64,000 nucleotides of DNA from an uncultured Psychroserpens sp. (GTDB taxonomy: Bacteria; Bacteroidota; Bacteroidia; Flavobacteriales; Flavobacteriaceae). Positions 1 to 9,063 of the stretch are shown here, one piece after another (position 1 is the first letter of the stretch; every line of letters starts with the position of its first letter). The notes beneath the pieces were generated by a model, which had not been told where the DNA came from, made no database searches, and saw only the letters and a program-made list of their open reading frames with translations. The translations under genes and the position numbers were made by a program. Where the stretch lies: the NCBI RefSeq assembly GCF_947492715.1, contig NZ_CANLNS010000001.1, forward strand, positions 1,458,427 through 1,522,426, in the 5' to 3' direction.

Positions 1-2
1 AA

Positions 3-479
3 CCTAATGTTTTGCATATATCTGGACATGGTAATGATGATCAAACACTACTTTTTGAGGATGAAAATGGCCATACCGAGATTGTATATATTGATCAACT
101 CGGAACTTTTTTAGACCATTATAGTAAGTATTTAAAATGTGTAGTCTTATCGGCATGTTACAGTCTAAACAACGTTGAAATCTTTTCCAGTAAAATTCAT
201 TGCGTTATTGGTATGAAAATGGCTGTTGCAAATACAATGGCTATAGATTTTTCAAGAGCTTTTTACGATTCGTTATGTTCAGGCGAAACGTTTGAATCGG
301 CTTTTGGTATTGCTAAAGCAGAACTCAATTTATCCAGCGCCGAAGATCATGATGTATTAAAAATTATTGTCAATAAAAACATAGATTCAGTACCACCAGA
401 TTTACCAAAAATTAAGTGGGTAATCGTCGGCTTTGTTTTGGCAACTATAGTTGTATTAGGATATCTTCTCTATTCCTAA
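3..479 (+). CDS. CHAT-domain caspase-like protease with C-terminal membrane anchor (5' end outside window)
   Basis: The reading frame is open to the left edge, so the N-terminus is missing; an apparent TTG start at 12 is internal. The translation opens with PNVLHISGHG, the His motif of CHAT/caspase-HF peptidases (His codon 27-29), and continues to VVLSACYS, the Cys motif (codon 156-158). Both residues of the expected His/Cys dyad are therefore present. The segment with FSRAFYDSLCSGETFESAFG matches the end of CHAT domains. The last 20 residues form one hydrophobic helix, so the protease is probably tethered to the inner membrane. CHAT proteases often act as proteolytic effectors in bacterial immune or cell-death modules; here that role is inference. 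The next gene starts 24 bp downstream and is probably co-transcribed. Confidence 0.8.
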   Translation, partial: PNVLHISGHGNDDQTLLFEDENGHTEIVYIDQLGTFLDHYSKYLKCVVLSACYSLNNVEIFSSKIHCVIGMKMAVANTMAIDFSRAFYDSLCSGETFESAFGIAKAELNLSSAEDHDVLKIIVNKNIDSVPPDLPKIKWVIVGFVLATIVVLGYLLYS

Positions 480-503
480 TACTGAAACATAAAAACTAAT
501 AAC

Positions 504-1751
504 ATGGACGAATTCGCAACAAATATTTATAAAGACAGAATAAAATACCTAAGGCATAGGATTGTTAATGTTGGCGCACTGCTTTTAATTTTTATTATCA
601 CCTTTATTTTAATTCTTCTAAAAGAGCAGAAGCGAAAAAAGTCTTATGAAAATAAAATAATTGCTTTAAATGAAATTTTAGATTGTCCTTGGGACGAATT
701 CCGTCAAATTTATGACGGGTTTTATATAAACTTAGATGATTATGTTAATAAGTACTCTGGACCCTATAGTGTTTTATGCGCAAAAGTAGATTCAGAGGGC
801 TATTTCCCAGAAGAGCTCGATACTGCTAAAAAAAGACCTGTAGATAGTATAAAAAGCTATGTGAATTTTTCTGCACAAAAGTTGTCCGAATATCATAACG
901 ATTTGAGGTATTTATTAACCTTGCACAAAAGAAATAAAGGTTTTGAGGACTTAAGCAGAATGGAGATAGAAAAAGTTCTTAATGTTCTTAATTTTAGATG
1001 GGCTATAGATGATTTTTCTAAAATAACTAACGGAACTAAGTATTCAATTTTAATATCTAAGGATGCCCAAAAAAAACATGAATCCGGAGAAATAACTATA
1101 AGCGAAATAGCGCAAAACATTTATGAAGAATTGGATGATTTAGAAAAGTCTTCGGGGAAATTTAAAACCCTTGATATTATGCTCATGAATTACTATAGTC
1201 CTCACCTTGAAGGGCTATTAAAAAAAGATAACTTATTAAAAATAAATAAAATAAAAACCTCTTTAGAATTAATGCAATTTAGTAGCTATGGAGAGTTGGT
1301 TGAAAGAAATATAGATCTCAAAAAGAAAATTAATGAATTTGAAAATGATGAAAAAGTTAGAATTCCCGTTGTAAATTTTAATCTTTCTTTTAGTGAATTT
1401 GCTTTATTTGGAGGCTTAATTAATCTAGGAATATTAATCTATTTTTATTTCATGGCATTCAATCTTAAAAGGCTTTCTTATCGACTAGAAGAGGCTAAAG
1501 GTGAATCACTTAATATTGATGAAAAACGAGCCTTGTTTTTTGGCTTAGATTATCATATAAATAGGCAATGGCTTTACCTTATTATAAATACTATATTCTT
1601 TTCAATTTTGCCAATCTTATCTGTTATTTTAAGCTTAAGAAATTTTGAAAACACTGAGAATAAGGCAGTTCTGGTAGGCGTGGTGTGCTTGGTAAATATT
1701 TGGTTTTCATTTAAAATTTCAAAAACATTATTTTCCCTAAATAAAGATTAG
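504..1751 (+). CDS. Unknown membrane protein with large soluble segment, partner of the CHAT protease
   Basis: 415 aa of no family I recognise. There is a hydrophobic helix near residues 20-40, then a charged, Lys/Glu-rich and probably helical soluble segment (about 45-290), then three more hydrophobic helices near 298-318, 355-378 and 388-406. The start ATG lies 24 bp after the stop of the CHAT gene, so the two are likely one transcript and may form a membrane complex. The soluble segment could be the substrate or sensor of the protease; this is inference from position only. Codon use is very AT-rich and lysine-rich compared with the housekeeping genes further right, in keeping with an accessory block. 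Confidence 0.6.
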   Translation: MDEFATNIYKDRIKYLRHRIVNVGALLLIFIITFILILLKEQKRKKSYENKIIALNEILDCPWDEFRQIYDGFYINLDDYVNKYSGPYSVLCAKVDSEGYFPEELDTAKKRPVDSIKSYVNFSAQKLSEYHNDLRYLLTLHKRNKGFEDLSRMEIEKVLNVLNFRWAIDDFSKITNGTKYSILISKDAQKKHESGEITISEIAQNIYEELDDLEKSSGKFKTLDIMLMNYYSPHLEGLLKKDNLLKINKIKTSLELMQFSSYGELVERNIDLKKKINEFENDEKVRIPVVNFNLSFSEFALFGGLINLGILIYFYFMAFNLKRLSYRLEEAKGESLNIDEKRALFFGLDYHINRQWLYLIINTIFFSILPILSVILSLRNFENTENKAVLVGVVCLVNIWFSFKISKTLFSLNKD

Positions 1752-1900
1752 TCATTTTTTTTCACTATATTTAAAAGGAGCATTTATAGCTCATATCTCC
1801 CTAAAGAATTAAGAATAGAATCATTTATACCCAATATTGGGTATGGTATGATGTACACATTTTTCTTAATTATGTAACCAACTTTAATTTCACTATAGAA
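1752..1900 (+). promoter_or_regulatory. Intergenic region with 18-bp perfect palindrome upstream of the glycyl radical enzyme operon
   Basis: Positions 1827-1844 read ATACCCAATATTGGGTAT, a perfect 18-bp palindrome without a loop, ending 56 bp before the ATG at 1901. No run of T follows, so it is not a terminator; a dimeric repressor or activator site is the likely reading. I see no clear TAnnTTTG promoter element in this gap. The palindrome is absent from the other intergenic regions I read. Confidence 0.5.
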
Positions 1901-4429
1901 ATGCACAAGAATATTTTGAGCTACTGGCGCTCACTAGAAAATTTGCCAAACGGACATAGGGATAAACCTTCATCAAGAAATTGCATCTTACTTCAGGAAA
2001 TGTTTGAAAAGTGGCATTCCAAACCCGCTTGGATTGAACAAGATCAATTGGGTCATTTGTTTGATTATTTCAAAGGAAATAGTAAACGAAAAGTTAAAGG
2101 CTTGCCCATAATGGAACGTAAAGGCTTAGCGATTCAGAAAACATTAGAATTAATAACTAGAAAAGAGTTTTGGTTTAATGGGCAAACCATGCATGTACAT
2201 CCTTTAGAAACTGTAGTAGGAGCCTTACCTCCTTACTCGGTAGGTCAAGGTAAAGAGTTGATGCGGTATCTAACCGATGAAGAAACCATCCAATGGGAAA
2301 TTCAATATCTAAATGAATGGTCTCCTTTTGGTCATACTGTTCCTGATCATACCGTTATTTTAGAACATGGTACTTCTGGAGTTATAACAATGTGTCAAAG
2401 CTATATGGCGAATACTAAAGATAAACGTAAAATATCATTTTATAAGTCGATTATCAATGTCATGGAAGGTGTTAATCACTATGCTAATGCTTATGCAGAT
2501 CATTGTGGACGTATTAAAGACTTGTATACTTCGGACACTATTGAATATAAAAACATGGAGTCTATTTCTAATAGATTAAGACGCATTCCAGCAGAGCCAG
2601 CAACCTCTTTTATTGATGCACTTCAATGTATTTATTTTATGCATTGTGCGCTACATTTCACGGGTGAAATTGTCCCAATAGGAAGGTTAGATCAACTGCT
2701 CATAAACTATTATAAAGAAGATGTAAAGAATAAGGTGATAACAAAAGAGGAGGCTCAAGACGCTATAGATGCTTTTTGGATCAAATTAGATGAGAAAGTG
2801 ATTCTTAAAAGACGATTTGCCGAAGACAGGTTTACCTCTTCAGATGGCGCCTTACTTGGGTCTGGAGCAGCTAGTAATTTTGATCAAGGCGCATTGCTCA
2901 ATCAATGGATGCAGCAGATTACTATTGGAGGCACAATTGCCAATAATGATAGGACAGCCAAAGATGCAGCAAACGAAATCACAGAAATGTGCCTTAATTC
3001 GGCTAGAAGATTACCACTAAATAGCCCAACATTAGATTTGCGAGTTCATAGCAAAACCAAACCAAAAATTCTCAAATTAGCCGCAGAAGCATTAAAGAGT
3101 GGAGGCGCTCACCCAGTCTTGCTAAATGATGATAGAATAATACCAGCCTTGCATAAAAAAACAGGAGGTAATGTTGATCTCGCTAGCGCCAGAAATTATG
3201 CTTGTGATGGATGTTATGAAACCCTATTCGCCGGAGAAACAGAGTTTAGTTTTGGCTTTGTAGGTGCTCTAGATGTTCTTGAAAAAGCACTTAACAGTGG
3301 TGCGGGATTTGCATTTTCGGGAGGAACGTATTTACGAGGAAGCAAGGGGAGTTATCGAACAAAACCTGCAAGGGAGATAACATCTTTTAAGCAATTCTAT
3401 GACATATTTCTTCAGCATATGGAAATTGGATGTCACAAGTTTTATAATGGCATTTTAAATCAATATGGTATAAAAGAAAACGTAAGTCCTTCTCCTTTGC
3501 TGTCTGCAATGATTGCGGGTTGTATGGAAACTGGAAGAGATATTTCAGGAGGAGGAGCGAAATACAAACTATTTTCTCCCTTAATGACAGGTATCAGTAC
3601 CACAACAGATTCGCTATATGTGATTAAAAAACTCGTATTTCAGGATAAGTTTATGACGCTCGAAGAACTTGTAAGTGCACTAAGAACGAATTGGGGTAAA
3701 GAATCAGAGCTCGTTGGGAAATATATCACTAAAGAACGAATTAATGAGATAAGAGAAGCCTGTATAAGTCAACCTAAATTTGGTCATAATAATAAAGCTG
3801 TCGATGAAATTGCCTGGCAACTTATTGAAGACTTTTACGAAAAATTAGTTAAAACGAAAGCATCCAAAATTCATAAAGAGCAATGGGAAAAACTAGAAGA
3901 TAAATATGGTTTGGAAGATAAGCCGTTCGAGATATTAATTGCTCCTGGTGTTGGAACTTTTGAACAATATGTTTTTGGAGGGTCTTTTGTTGGAGCAACT
4001 CCAGATGGGCGATTTAAATTTCAATCGATTGCCTCTGATATGTCTCCAGCTCCTTTAAATACTGAAATGGGTAATATTGATCAAGATTTTAGTGCGCCTT
4101 CTACAACACTTATGGAGGGGTTAAACTCCTATAAAGATTCTAGAATTGATTTATTATCAGATGGAGCACCAGCCGATTTAAATATTAGAGAAGATTTTCC
4201 ATTAAACGAATTGGTAGATGTTATAGATAAATTTGCTAAAGGTAATGGTGGAAATATTCTGACATTAACAGTAGCTAACCCAGAAACCTTTGAAGAAGCT
4301 CAGAAAAATCCGGAAGACTATAATTTATTAAGAGTTAGAATGGGTGGTTGGACTGAGTTTTTTATAACCTTATTTCCAGACCATAAGGAGCAACACCGTA
4401 GAAGACCATTGTATAAATCTTTAAAATAA
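1901..4429 (+). CDS. Glycyl radical enzyme (pyruvate formate-lyase 2 / dehydratase-like)
   Basis: 842 aa, the normal length for a glycyl radical enzyme. The active-site thiyl motif is present as DGCYET (Cys438, Glu440), where family members have GCxE. The C-terminal radical loop is RVRMGGWTEFF with the radical glycine at about Gly816; Trp replaces the usual Tyr after it. A second family signature, AGCMETGRDISGGGAKY, is present. The substrate cannot be read from sequence: the divergence from GCVEP and RVxGY suggests neither pyruvate formate-lyase nor glycerol dehydratase. Such enzymes need a radical SAM activase, and none is encoded in the window. The next gene starts 6 bp downstream, so it is the first gene of an operon with a DyP peroxidase-HAD fusion and a phospholipase D-like protein. 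Confidence 0.85.
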   Translation: MHKNILSYWRSLENLPNGHRDKPSSRNCILLQEMFEKWHSKPAWIEQDQLGHLFDYFKGNSKRKVKGLPIMERKGLAIQKTLELITRKEFWFNGQTMHVHPLETVVGALPPYSVGQGKELMRYLTDEETIQWEIQYLNEWSPFGHTVPDHTVILEHGTSGVITMCQSYMANTKDKRKISFYKSIINVMEGVNHYANAYADHCGRIKDLYTSDTIEYKNMESISNRLRRIPAEPATSFIDALQCIYFMHCALHFTGEIVPIGRLDQLLINYYKEDVKNKVITKEEAQDAIDAFWIKLDEKVILKRRFAEDRFTSSDGALLGSGAASNFDQGALLNQWMQQITIGGTIANNDRTAKDAANEITEMCLNSARRLPLNSPTLDLRVHSKTKPKILKLAAEALKSGGAHPVLLNDDRIIPALHKKTGGNVDLASARNYACDGCYETLFAGETEFSFGFVGALDVLEKALNSGAGFAFSGGTYLRGSKGSYRTKPAREITSFKQFYDIFLQHMEIGCHKFYNGILNQYGIKENVSPSPLLSAMIAGCMETGRDISGGGAKYKLFSPLMTGISTTTDSLYVIKKLVFQDKFMTLEELVSALRTNWGKESELVGKYITKERINEIREACISQPKFGHNNKAVDEIAWQLIEDFYEKLVKTKASKIHKEQWEKLEDKYGLEDKPFEILIAPGVGTFEQYVFGGSFVGATPDGRFKFQSIASDMSPAPLNTEMGNIDQDFSAPSTTLMEGLNSYKDSRIDLLSDGAPADLNIREDFPLNELVDVIDKFAKGNGGNILTLTVANPETFEEAQKNPEDYNLLRVRMGGWTEFFITLFPDHKEQHRRRPLYKSLK

Positions 4430-4435
4430 TCACTG

Positions 4436-6418
4436 ATGGAAAATAAAAAATCACCAATACCATTGCCAATACCATTACCATTGCCATTTTATGAAGGCTA
4501 TTTTCAAAGTGGAATAAGCGATCCAAAATATCCTCTAAGCCCTCCAGAATATATCAAGGAACCTAAAAAATACAGTAGGTATAAAGGTATTATTGATAAA
4601 CAAAAATGTTGTACGATAATAAGAGGCGATGTGTATTGCTCTAATCGAGAAGAGTTAAAAACTCTTTTAGAAGTCATTACAAGGTATAGTTATGAGTCGA
4701 TGGAAAAAGAACCATCAAAGAATAATTTATTGCCTTTAGATCGTCCTAAGATTCCGAAAAGTTACAGAGTTACTGTTACTGTCGGGTTTGGTTATGGCCT
4801 TTTTGTTGATGAACATGAAAATGATCGATATGGTTTAAGAGGGCAGAAACCAAGGTATCTTAAACGAATGCCATCATTTCCAGGCGATGATTTTAATCCA
4901 AAAGAAACGCAATCCGATATCATTATTATTGTAGCCAGCGATAGTCAATATGTAAATGTTAGTATCGCTCGATATTTCTCAGAAAAGATAAATAAAACTT
5001 GCTCAGATAAGTTGGAACTGGATACAGTTAAGACATTATTTAAAGTAGATTCTGTTGAGCATGGTTTTGGTAGACCAGATGAAAGAGAATTCCTTAGATT
5101 TAATGATGGTATAGATAATTTAAGATCTGAAGTTGATTTAGAAGAATTGGTTTTTGTAGATAAACGTTCTCACGAACCTTCTTGGTGTGTTAATGGATCG
5201 TATATGGTCTATCGAAAAATTCGAGAAATGATGCCTGTATGGGAAGCATTTACAGATAAAACTCAAAGTCACATGATAGGAAGAGACAAAGGATCGAGCA
5301 AGCCATTGTCACGAAAAAAAACAGGTGATGATAAATTAACACCTGTTTATCCTAACCCTAAAGATAAAAGAGACGGGAAATTAAATTCTCATATTAGAAA
5401 AGTACAACCAAGACGACCAGACCCAGATTTGTTTGGAATTAATGATTTAGACAGGCGTTTTTTGAGACGACCGTATCCTTTCTTTGATGGCGTTGATGAA
5501 AACGGAAAAGGCGTCAATGGCTTACAGTTTGTTGCCTATATGAAAAATATTCAGCAGCAATTTGAACATGTAACAAACATGTGGCAAATGAACGAAGATT
5601 TCCCTGTACCAGGAACTGGAATTGATGCGCTTTATGCTAAGGAGGTTTTAAAAACTGTTGATGGTGGTTACTATTTTTGCCCACCAGCACCGCAAAATAG
5701 AAGAGACTTTTTAGGTTCTGGAATGTTTCAAGAGTTTGGACCTAAAACCTATAAAATTCCAGATTACATTTATGGGGAAGGCGTGACGTTTATTGATATA
5801 GACGAAACTGTGTTTAGGACCTTTGCAATGGTAAAAGTAATCAAAGATGGCAAGGTTGAAAAATTGTTGAACAATCAAGAATTTAATACATACGAACTTC
5901 AGGAAGGTGAATCTTATGATTTTGGAGAGTTTAAAAACGCCAAAATATTTAAAGAAACATCAAAACCTATCAACGCAATGTTATCAAGAGTTAAAGAGAT
6001 TATTCATAGAGTTACAACTAGGTCTGAAGGGAGCATGGTAGTCTTCCTAACGGCTAGAAGCGATTTTGATAACAAAGACATATTTCTAAATACCTTTAGA
6101 AGGTATGGAATAGATATGGATTCTGATCGTGTTTACGTTGAAAGATCTGGAAACGACACGTCAAATATTTCAGTTGCTGAAAAAAAGAAAAAGGTGATTC
6201 TAAAATATTTAAAAGAAGAACGGTTTAGAAGGGTTAGACTTATTGATGATGATAAAAAAAATCTAACAGAGTTTTTAGAACTGTCTAAGTCCGTTCCAAA
6301 GCCGATTATAGACGCCGTTATAAAAAAACATCATCTAACAGATGACATGATTCCAATTAAATTTAGCGCTTTTATTGTAGATCATGGTGAAATGAAGCCA
6401 TTTACAGAAGAAGACTAA
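4436..6418 (+). CDS. DyP-type heme peroxidase fused to a C-terminal HAD phosphatase-like domain
   Basis: 660 aa with two domains. Residues about 105-425 resemble DyP-type peroxidases: FNDGIDN (distal Asp224; the first Gly of the GxxDG motif is Arg), SHIRKVQPR (proximal heme ligand His319), FLRRPYPFF (distal Arg344), GLQFVAYMKN and GGYYFCPP. Residues about 448-625 carry HAD motifs: FIDIDET (Asp454, Asp456), VVFLTARS (Thr539), a Lys cluster near 583-586 and LIDDDKKNL (acidic motif 604-606). The N-terminus is a proline-leucine repeat (residues 7-18), perhaps a docking tail. I do not know a described DyP-HAD fusion. It sits between the glycyl radical enzyme (6 bp) and the PLD-like gene (16 bp), so the three products probably act together, perhaps making or repairing a phospho-substrate under oxidative conditions; that is speculation. 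Confidence 0.8.
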   Translation: MENKKSPIPLPIPLPLPFYEGYFQSGISDPKYPLSPPEYIKEPKKYSRYKGIIDKQKCCTIIRGDVYCSNREELKTLLEVITRYSYESMEKEPSKNNLLPLDRPKIPKSYRVTVTVGFGYGLFVDEHENDRYGLRGQKPRYLKRMPSFPGDDFNPKETQSDIIIIVASDSQYVNVSIARYFSEKINKTCSDKLELDTVKTLFKVDSVEHGFGRPDEREFLRFNDGIDNLRSEVDLEELVFVDKRSHEPSWCVNGSYMVYRKIREMMPVWEAFTDKTQSHMIGRDKGSSKPLSRKKTGDDKLTPVYPNPKDKRDGKLNSHIRKVQPRRPDPDLFGINDLDRRFLRRPYPFFDGVDENGKGVNGLQFVAYMKNIQQQFEHVTNMWQMNEDFPVPGTGIDALYAKEVLKTVDGGYYFCPPAPQNRRDFLGSGMFQEFGPKTYKIPDYIYGEGVTFIDIDETVFRTFAMVKVIKDGKVEKLLNNQEFNTYELQEGESYDFGEFKNAKIFKETSKPINAMLSRVKEIIHRVTTRSEGSMVVFLTARSDFDNKDIFLNTFRRYGIDMDSDRVYVERSGNDTSNISVAEKKKKVILKYLKEERFRRVRLIDDDKKNLTEFLELSKSVPKPIIDAVIKKHHLTDDMIPIKFSAFIVDHGEMKPFTEED

Positions 6419-6434
6419 CTAAACAAGAAATACA

Positions 6435-8288
6435 ATGAGAGTTAAAGTTAAAAATGACAGTCTATCGGTTAAGGCCATAGCAGGCACAGAAGTTATTCTA
6501 TTTGGTTTAAATGTTCCTGACGACGAAATCAATGAACTTTTAGGGTTTAAAATTGAAAAAAAAATAAAAAATTCTTGGTATTCACTACATGACGGAAGAA
6601 CGTTTATTGATTCAGATAAATCTTTAATACAAAGGTTTATGTGGAGTGATTACCAAGTGGACTCAGCAACGGCGTACACATACAGAATTGCTGCCGCTTA
6701 TGGCACTCTAGATGACCTGAGATTTTCTGAAACCATTACTATCGATATAACGACAGAAAACCCAGATGATGACAAGCATGGTGTGTTTTTTAACAGAGGA
6801 GTCGCGGGAAGTCAAGCCTACTCAAGGCGTTTTGAGAAGTATCAAAAATGGTACAAGGACGATCCTACAGAACAAGACCCTACGAAAGTAAGATATACAC
6901 GATTTCTTAAACCTGCAGATATTCCGAAAAGAGAAGCCTATAAATGGTTGTCTCGAGGCTTGGAAGAAGCGTTATTAGATTTTATTGGTCAGGCTAAAAA
7001 TAGTAAGTATTCAATACGCGCTTCCATATATGAATTGTCACATTTCCCAGCTGCACAAGCATTTGTTGATGCCTTAGAACGTGGTGCTGATGTTAAAGTT
7101 ATTCATCATGCAAAAAAACAAACAGCATACAGGAGGTATTCAAATAAACAAGCGGTTACAACAGTAGCTGTTGATGGTTCTAAAGAAGTCGTTTTCAAAG
7201 GGTCTGAAATTAAAAAAGATAGAATTCCAGATGGGATTAGTCAAGTCGCAATGCGAACCATGGGTTCTGTTGGAATCTCAAAATCGAAGTATTTAGACGC
7301 TTTTAAAACCATACTGTTACCGCGTACCGAAGCTAATATTTCACATAATAAATTTATCATTTTGTTGGAGAATGATATCCCGATTCAAGTATGGACAGGC
7401 TCTACAAATTTAACTGGTGGAGGGCTGTTTGGGCAATCTAATGTTGGGCAAATTATTAGGGATAATGACATTGCTTTAGAGTACTTTAAATATTGGGAAA
7501 AATTGTCTGAAAACCCTAAAAAATCAAGTAGCAAAAAAACAGGTCAGGGTATTAGAGATTGGCTTAAAGAAAAAAATCCAAATCTTGATGGTAATGTTCC
7601 CGAAGATAGTGTGAATGCTATTTTCAGTCCAAGATCAGATGAAAAGATGCTGCAATGGTATGCAGACAGAATAGACCAAGCTAAGAATTCTGTGTTTCTA
7701 ACTTTAGCCTTTTCAATTGATGATAGTTTTTTTAATGTTGTAAAGAAAAAAGCACAACATGCAGAGACCTCTGCCTTTTTAAGATATCTATTAGTTGAGA
7801 GTAAAAATGCTCAATACATCAAACCTAAATATCCAGATATGGTTAAATGTGAGCAAAATAGAGTTGCTCATGGTGATAAATTAAGAGCTAGAAGAGGAGC
7901 TAATAAAACAGAAGAATTAATAGAATCTCTTACAGGTTTAAATCACAACGTAAATTATTTACACACCAAATATATGATTATTGACGCTTTAACTGAAGAT
8001 CCAATTGTGATATCTGGATCGGCAAATTTCAGTAAAGCGTCTACATGTGATAATGATGAAAACATGTTAATCATTAGAGGGAATACTAGAATTACAGATA
8101 TCTATTTAACCGAGTTTATGCGCATGTTTAACCATTTCCGCAATCGAAATGTTGAGAATGCCCTCAACAACGCCGATTATCAGAAGACACTCCATCTAAC
8201 TTCAGATGACTCATGGGTGAAACCTTATTTTAAAACGGGAAGCCCAATGTCAAACGAACGCATACTCTTTAGCGTAGAAGGAGAATAA
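6435..8288 (+). CDS. Phospholipase D-like protein with two HKD motifs
   Basis: 617 aa. The N-terminal 110 residues look like a beta-sandwich of the fibronectin type III or Ig kind. The rest is a PLD core with two catalytic halves: SHNK (His304, Lys306) followed by GSTNLT at 322-327, and LHTK (His510, Lys512) followed by GSANFS at 528-533. There is no signal peptide, so it probably acts in the cytoplasm on a phosphodiester: phospholipid, nucleic acid or a phosphorylated small molecule. PLD-family nucleases occur in several anti-phage systems, but also in lipid metabolism, and sequence alone does not decide. It is the last gene of the operon; the terminator lies 26 bp past its stop. Confidence 0.82.
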   Translation: MRVKVKNDSLSVKAIAGTEVILFGLNVPDDEINELLGFKIEKKIKNSWYSLHDGRTFIDSDKSLIQRFMWSDYQVDSATAYTYRIAAAYGTLDDLRFSETITIDITTENPDDDKHGVFFNRGVAGSQAYSRRFEKYQKWYKDDPTEQDPTKVRYTRFLKPADIPKREAYKWLSRGLEEALLDFIGQAKNSKYSIRASIYELSHFPAAQAFVDALERGADVKVIHHAKKQTAYRRYSNKQAVTTVAVDGSKEVVFKGSEIKKDRIPDGISQVAMRTMGSVGISKSKYLDAFKTILLPRTEANISHNKFIILLENDIPIQVWTGSTNLTGGGLFGQSNVGQIIRDNDIALEYFKYWEKLSENPKKSSSKKTGQGIRDWLKEKNPNLDGNVPEDSVNAIFSPRSDEKMLQWYADRIDQAKNSVFLTLAFSIDDSFFNVVKKKAQHAETSAFLRYLLVESKNAQYIKPKYPDMVKCEQNRVAHGDKLRARRGANKTEELIESLTGLNHNVNYLHTKYMIIDALTEDPIVISGSANFSKASTCDNDENMLIIRGNTRITDIYLTEFMRMFNHFRNRNVENALNNADYQKTLHLTSDDSWVKPYFKTGSPMSNERILFSVEGE

Positions 8289-8314
8289 CACTAAAATCAA
8301 TTTAGAACCGAATG

Positions 8315-8343
8315 GGCTTTAACACGAACGTTAAAGCCTTTTT
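8315..8343 (+). terminator. Rho-independent terminator of the GRE-DyP-PLD operon
   Basis: Stem GGCTTTAAC (8315-8323), loop of six, GTTAAAGCC (8330-8338), then five T. Perfect 9-bp stem. Confidence 0.85.
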
Positions 8344-8362
8344 CATTATCAATTATAAAATG

Positions 8363-8370
8363 TAACTTTG
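8363..8370 (+). promoter_or_regulatory. -7 element TAACTTTG of the hupE-like gene
   Basis: Exact match to the Bacteroidota TAnnTTTG element, 22 bp before the ATG at 8393. No good -33 TTG is visible because the preceding terminator occupies that place. Confidence 0.5.
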
Positions 8371-8392
8371 ATTCCACCCAAATAAAATTATT

Positions 8393-8983
8393 ATGATTGA
8401 CAATTTCGTGTCAAATTTTCAAGATGGCGTTTTCCACGTACTCCATTTAAAAGCCTACGATCACATTTTATTTTTAATAGTACTTGCTATACCATATTTG
8501 TTTAAAGATTGGAAGCGCGTGTTACTCTTAGTTACCGTGTTCACACTTGGGCATTGTGTATCTCTTGGCTTAACTACTTATAACATTATTAGTGTAAATG
8601 TAAGATTGATTGAGCTTTTAATTCCAATTACCATATTAATTGTAGCCCTTTTTAACGTATTTACTTCAGGGAAGAAATCTCATGGAAAGACCATCGGACT
8701 TCTGTTTTTTGTAAGTTTATTTTTTGGATTGATTCACGGATTAGGTTTTGTAAGTACGTTTGAAAAACTCATTTCTAGTTCAGAGAATAAATTACTCGCA
8801 CTTCTTGAAATAGGTTTAGGAATCGAAGTTGGTCAGCTTATTACCGTGTTTATTGTAATCTTTTTAAGTTTTTTATGTCAGACTATATTTAGATTTTCAA
8901 AACGAGATTGGGTTATGGTCATCTCGGCAATTGTTGTTGGTTTCGTTTTACCAATGATAATTAATAGCGAAATGTTGTCCTAA
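8393..8983 (+). CDS. HupE/UreJ-like integral membrane protein
   Basis: 196 aa with about six hydrophobic helices and the family's conserved histidines: a DGVFHVLHLKAYDHILFL segment near residues 11-28, TLGHCVSLG and FGLIHGLGF. HupE/UreJ proteins are putative nickel or cobalt permeases, but the flavobacterial copies stand alone without hydrogenase or urease genes, as here. Single gene between the upstream terminator and the next promoter. The transported ion is not deducible. Confidence 0.75.
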   Translation: MIDNFVSNFQDGVFHVLHLKAYDHILFLIVLAIPYLFKDWKRVLLLVTVFTLGHCVSLGLTTYNIISVNVRLIELLIPITILIVALFNVFTSGKKSHGKTIGLLFFVSLFFGLIHGLGFVSTFEKLISSSENKLLALLEIGLGIEVGQLITVFIVIFLSFLCQTIFRFSKRDWVMVISAIVVGFVLPMIINSEMLS

Positions 8984-9063
8984 AACTGACTAACAACATA
9001 AGTTTTGATAAAACTTTAACGTTATCAAAGTCTTAAAACCCTAGAAACATTTTTAATAATTAT

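Noticed and set aside
1752..1800. Terminator after the four-helix membrane protein gene (GAGC-atttata-GCTC)
   Set aside because: Four-base stem without a T tract; too weak.
1901..4429. pflB, pyruvate formate-lyase
   Set aside because: Motifs differ (GCYET instead of the Cys-Cys pair of PflB) and no pflA follows; the family is right but the substrate cannot be named.
4436..6418. Encapsulin cargo (DyP peroxidases often are)
   Set aside because: No encapsulin shell gene in the window and the C-terminus is a HAD domain rather than a cargo-loading peptide.
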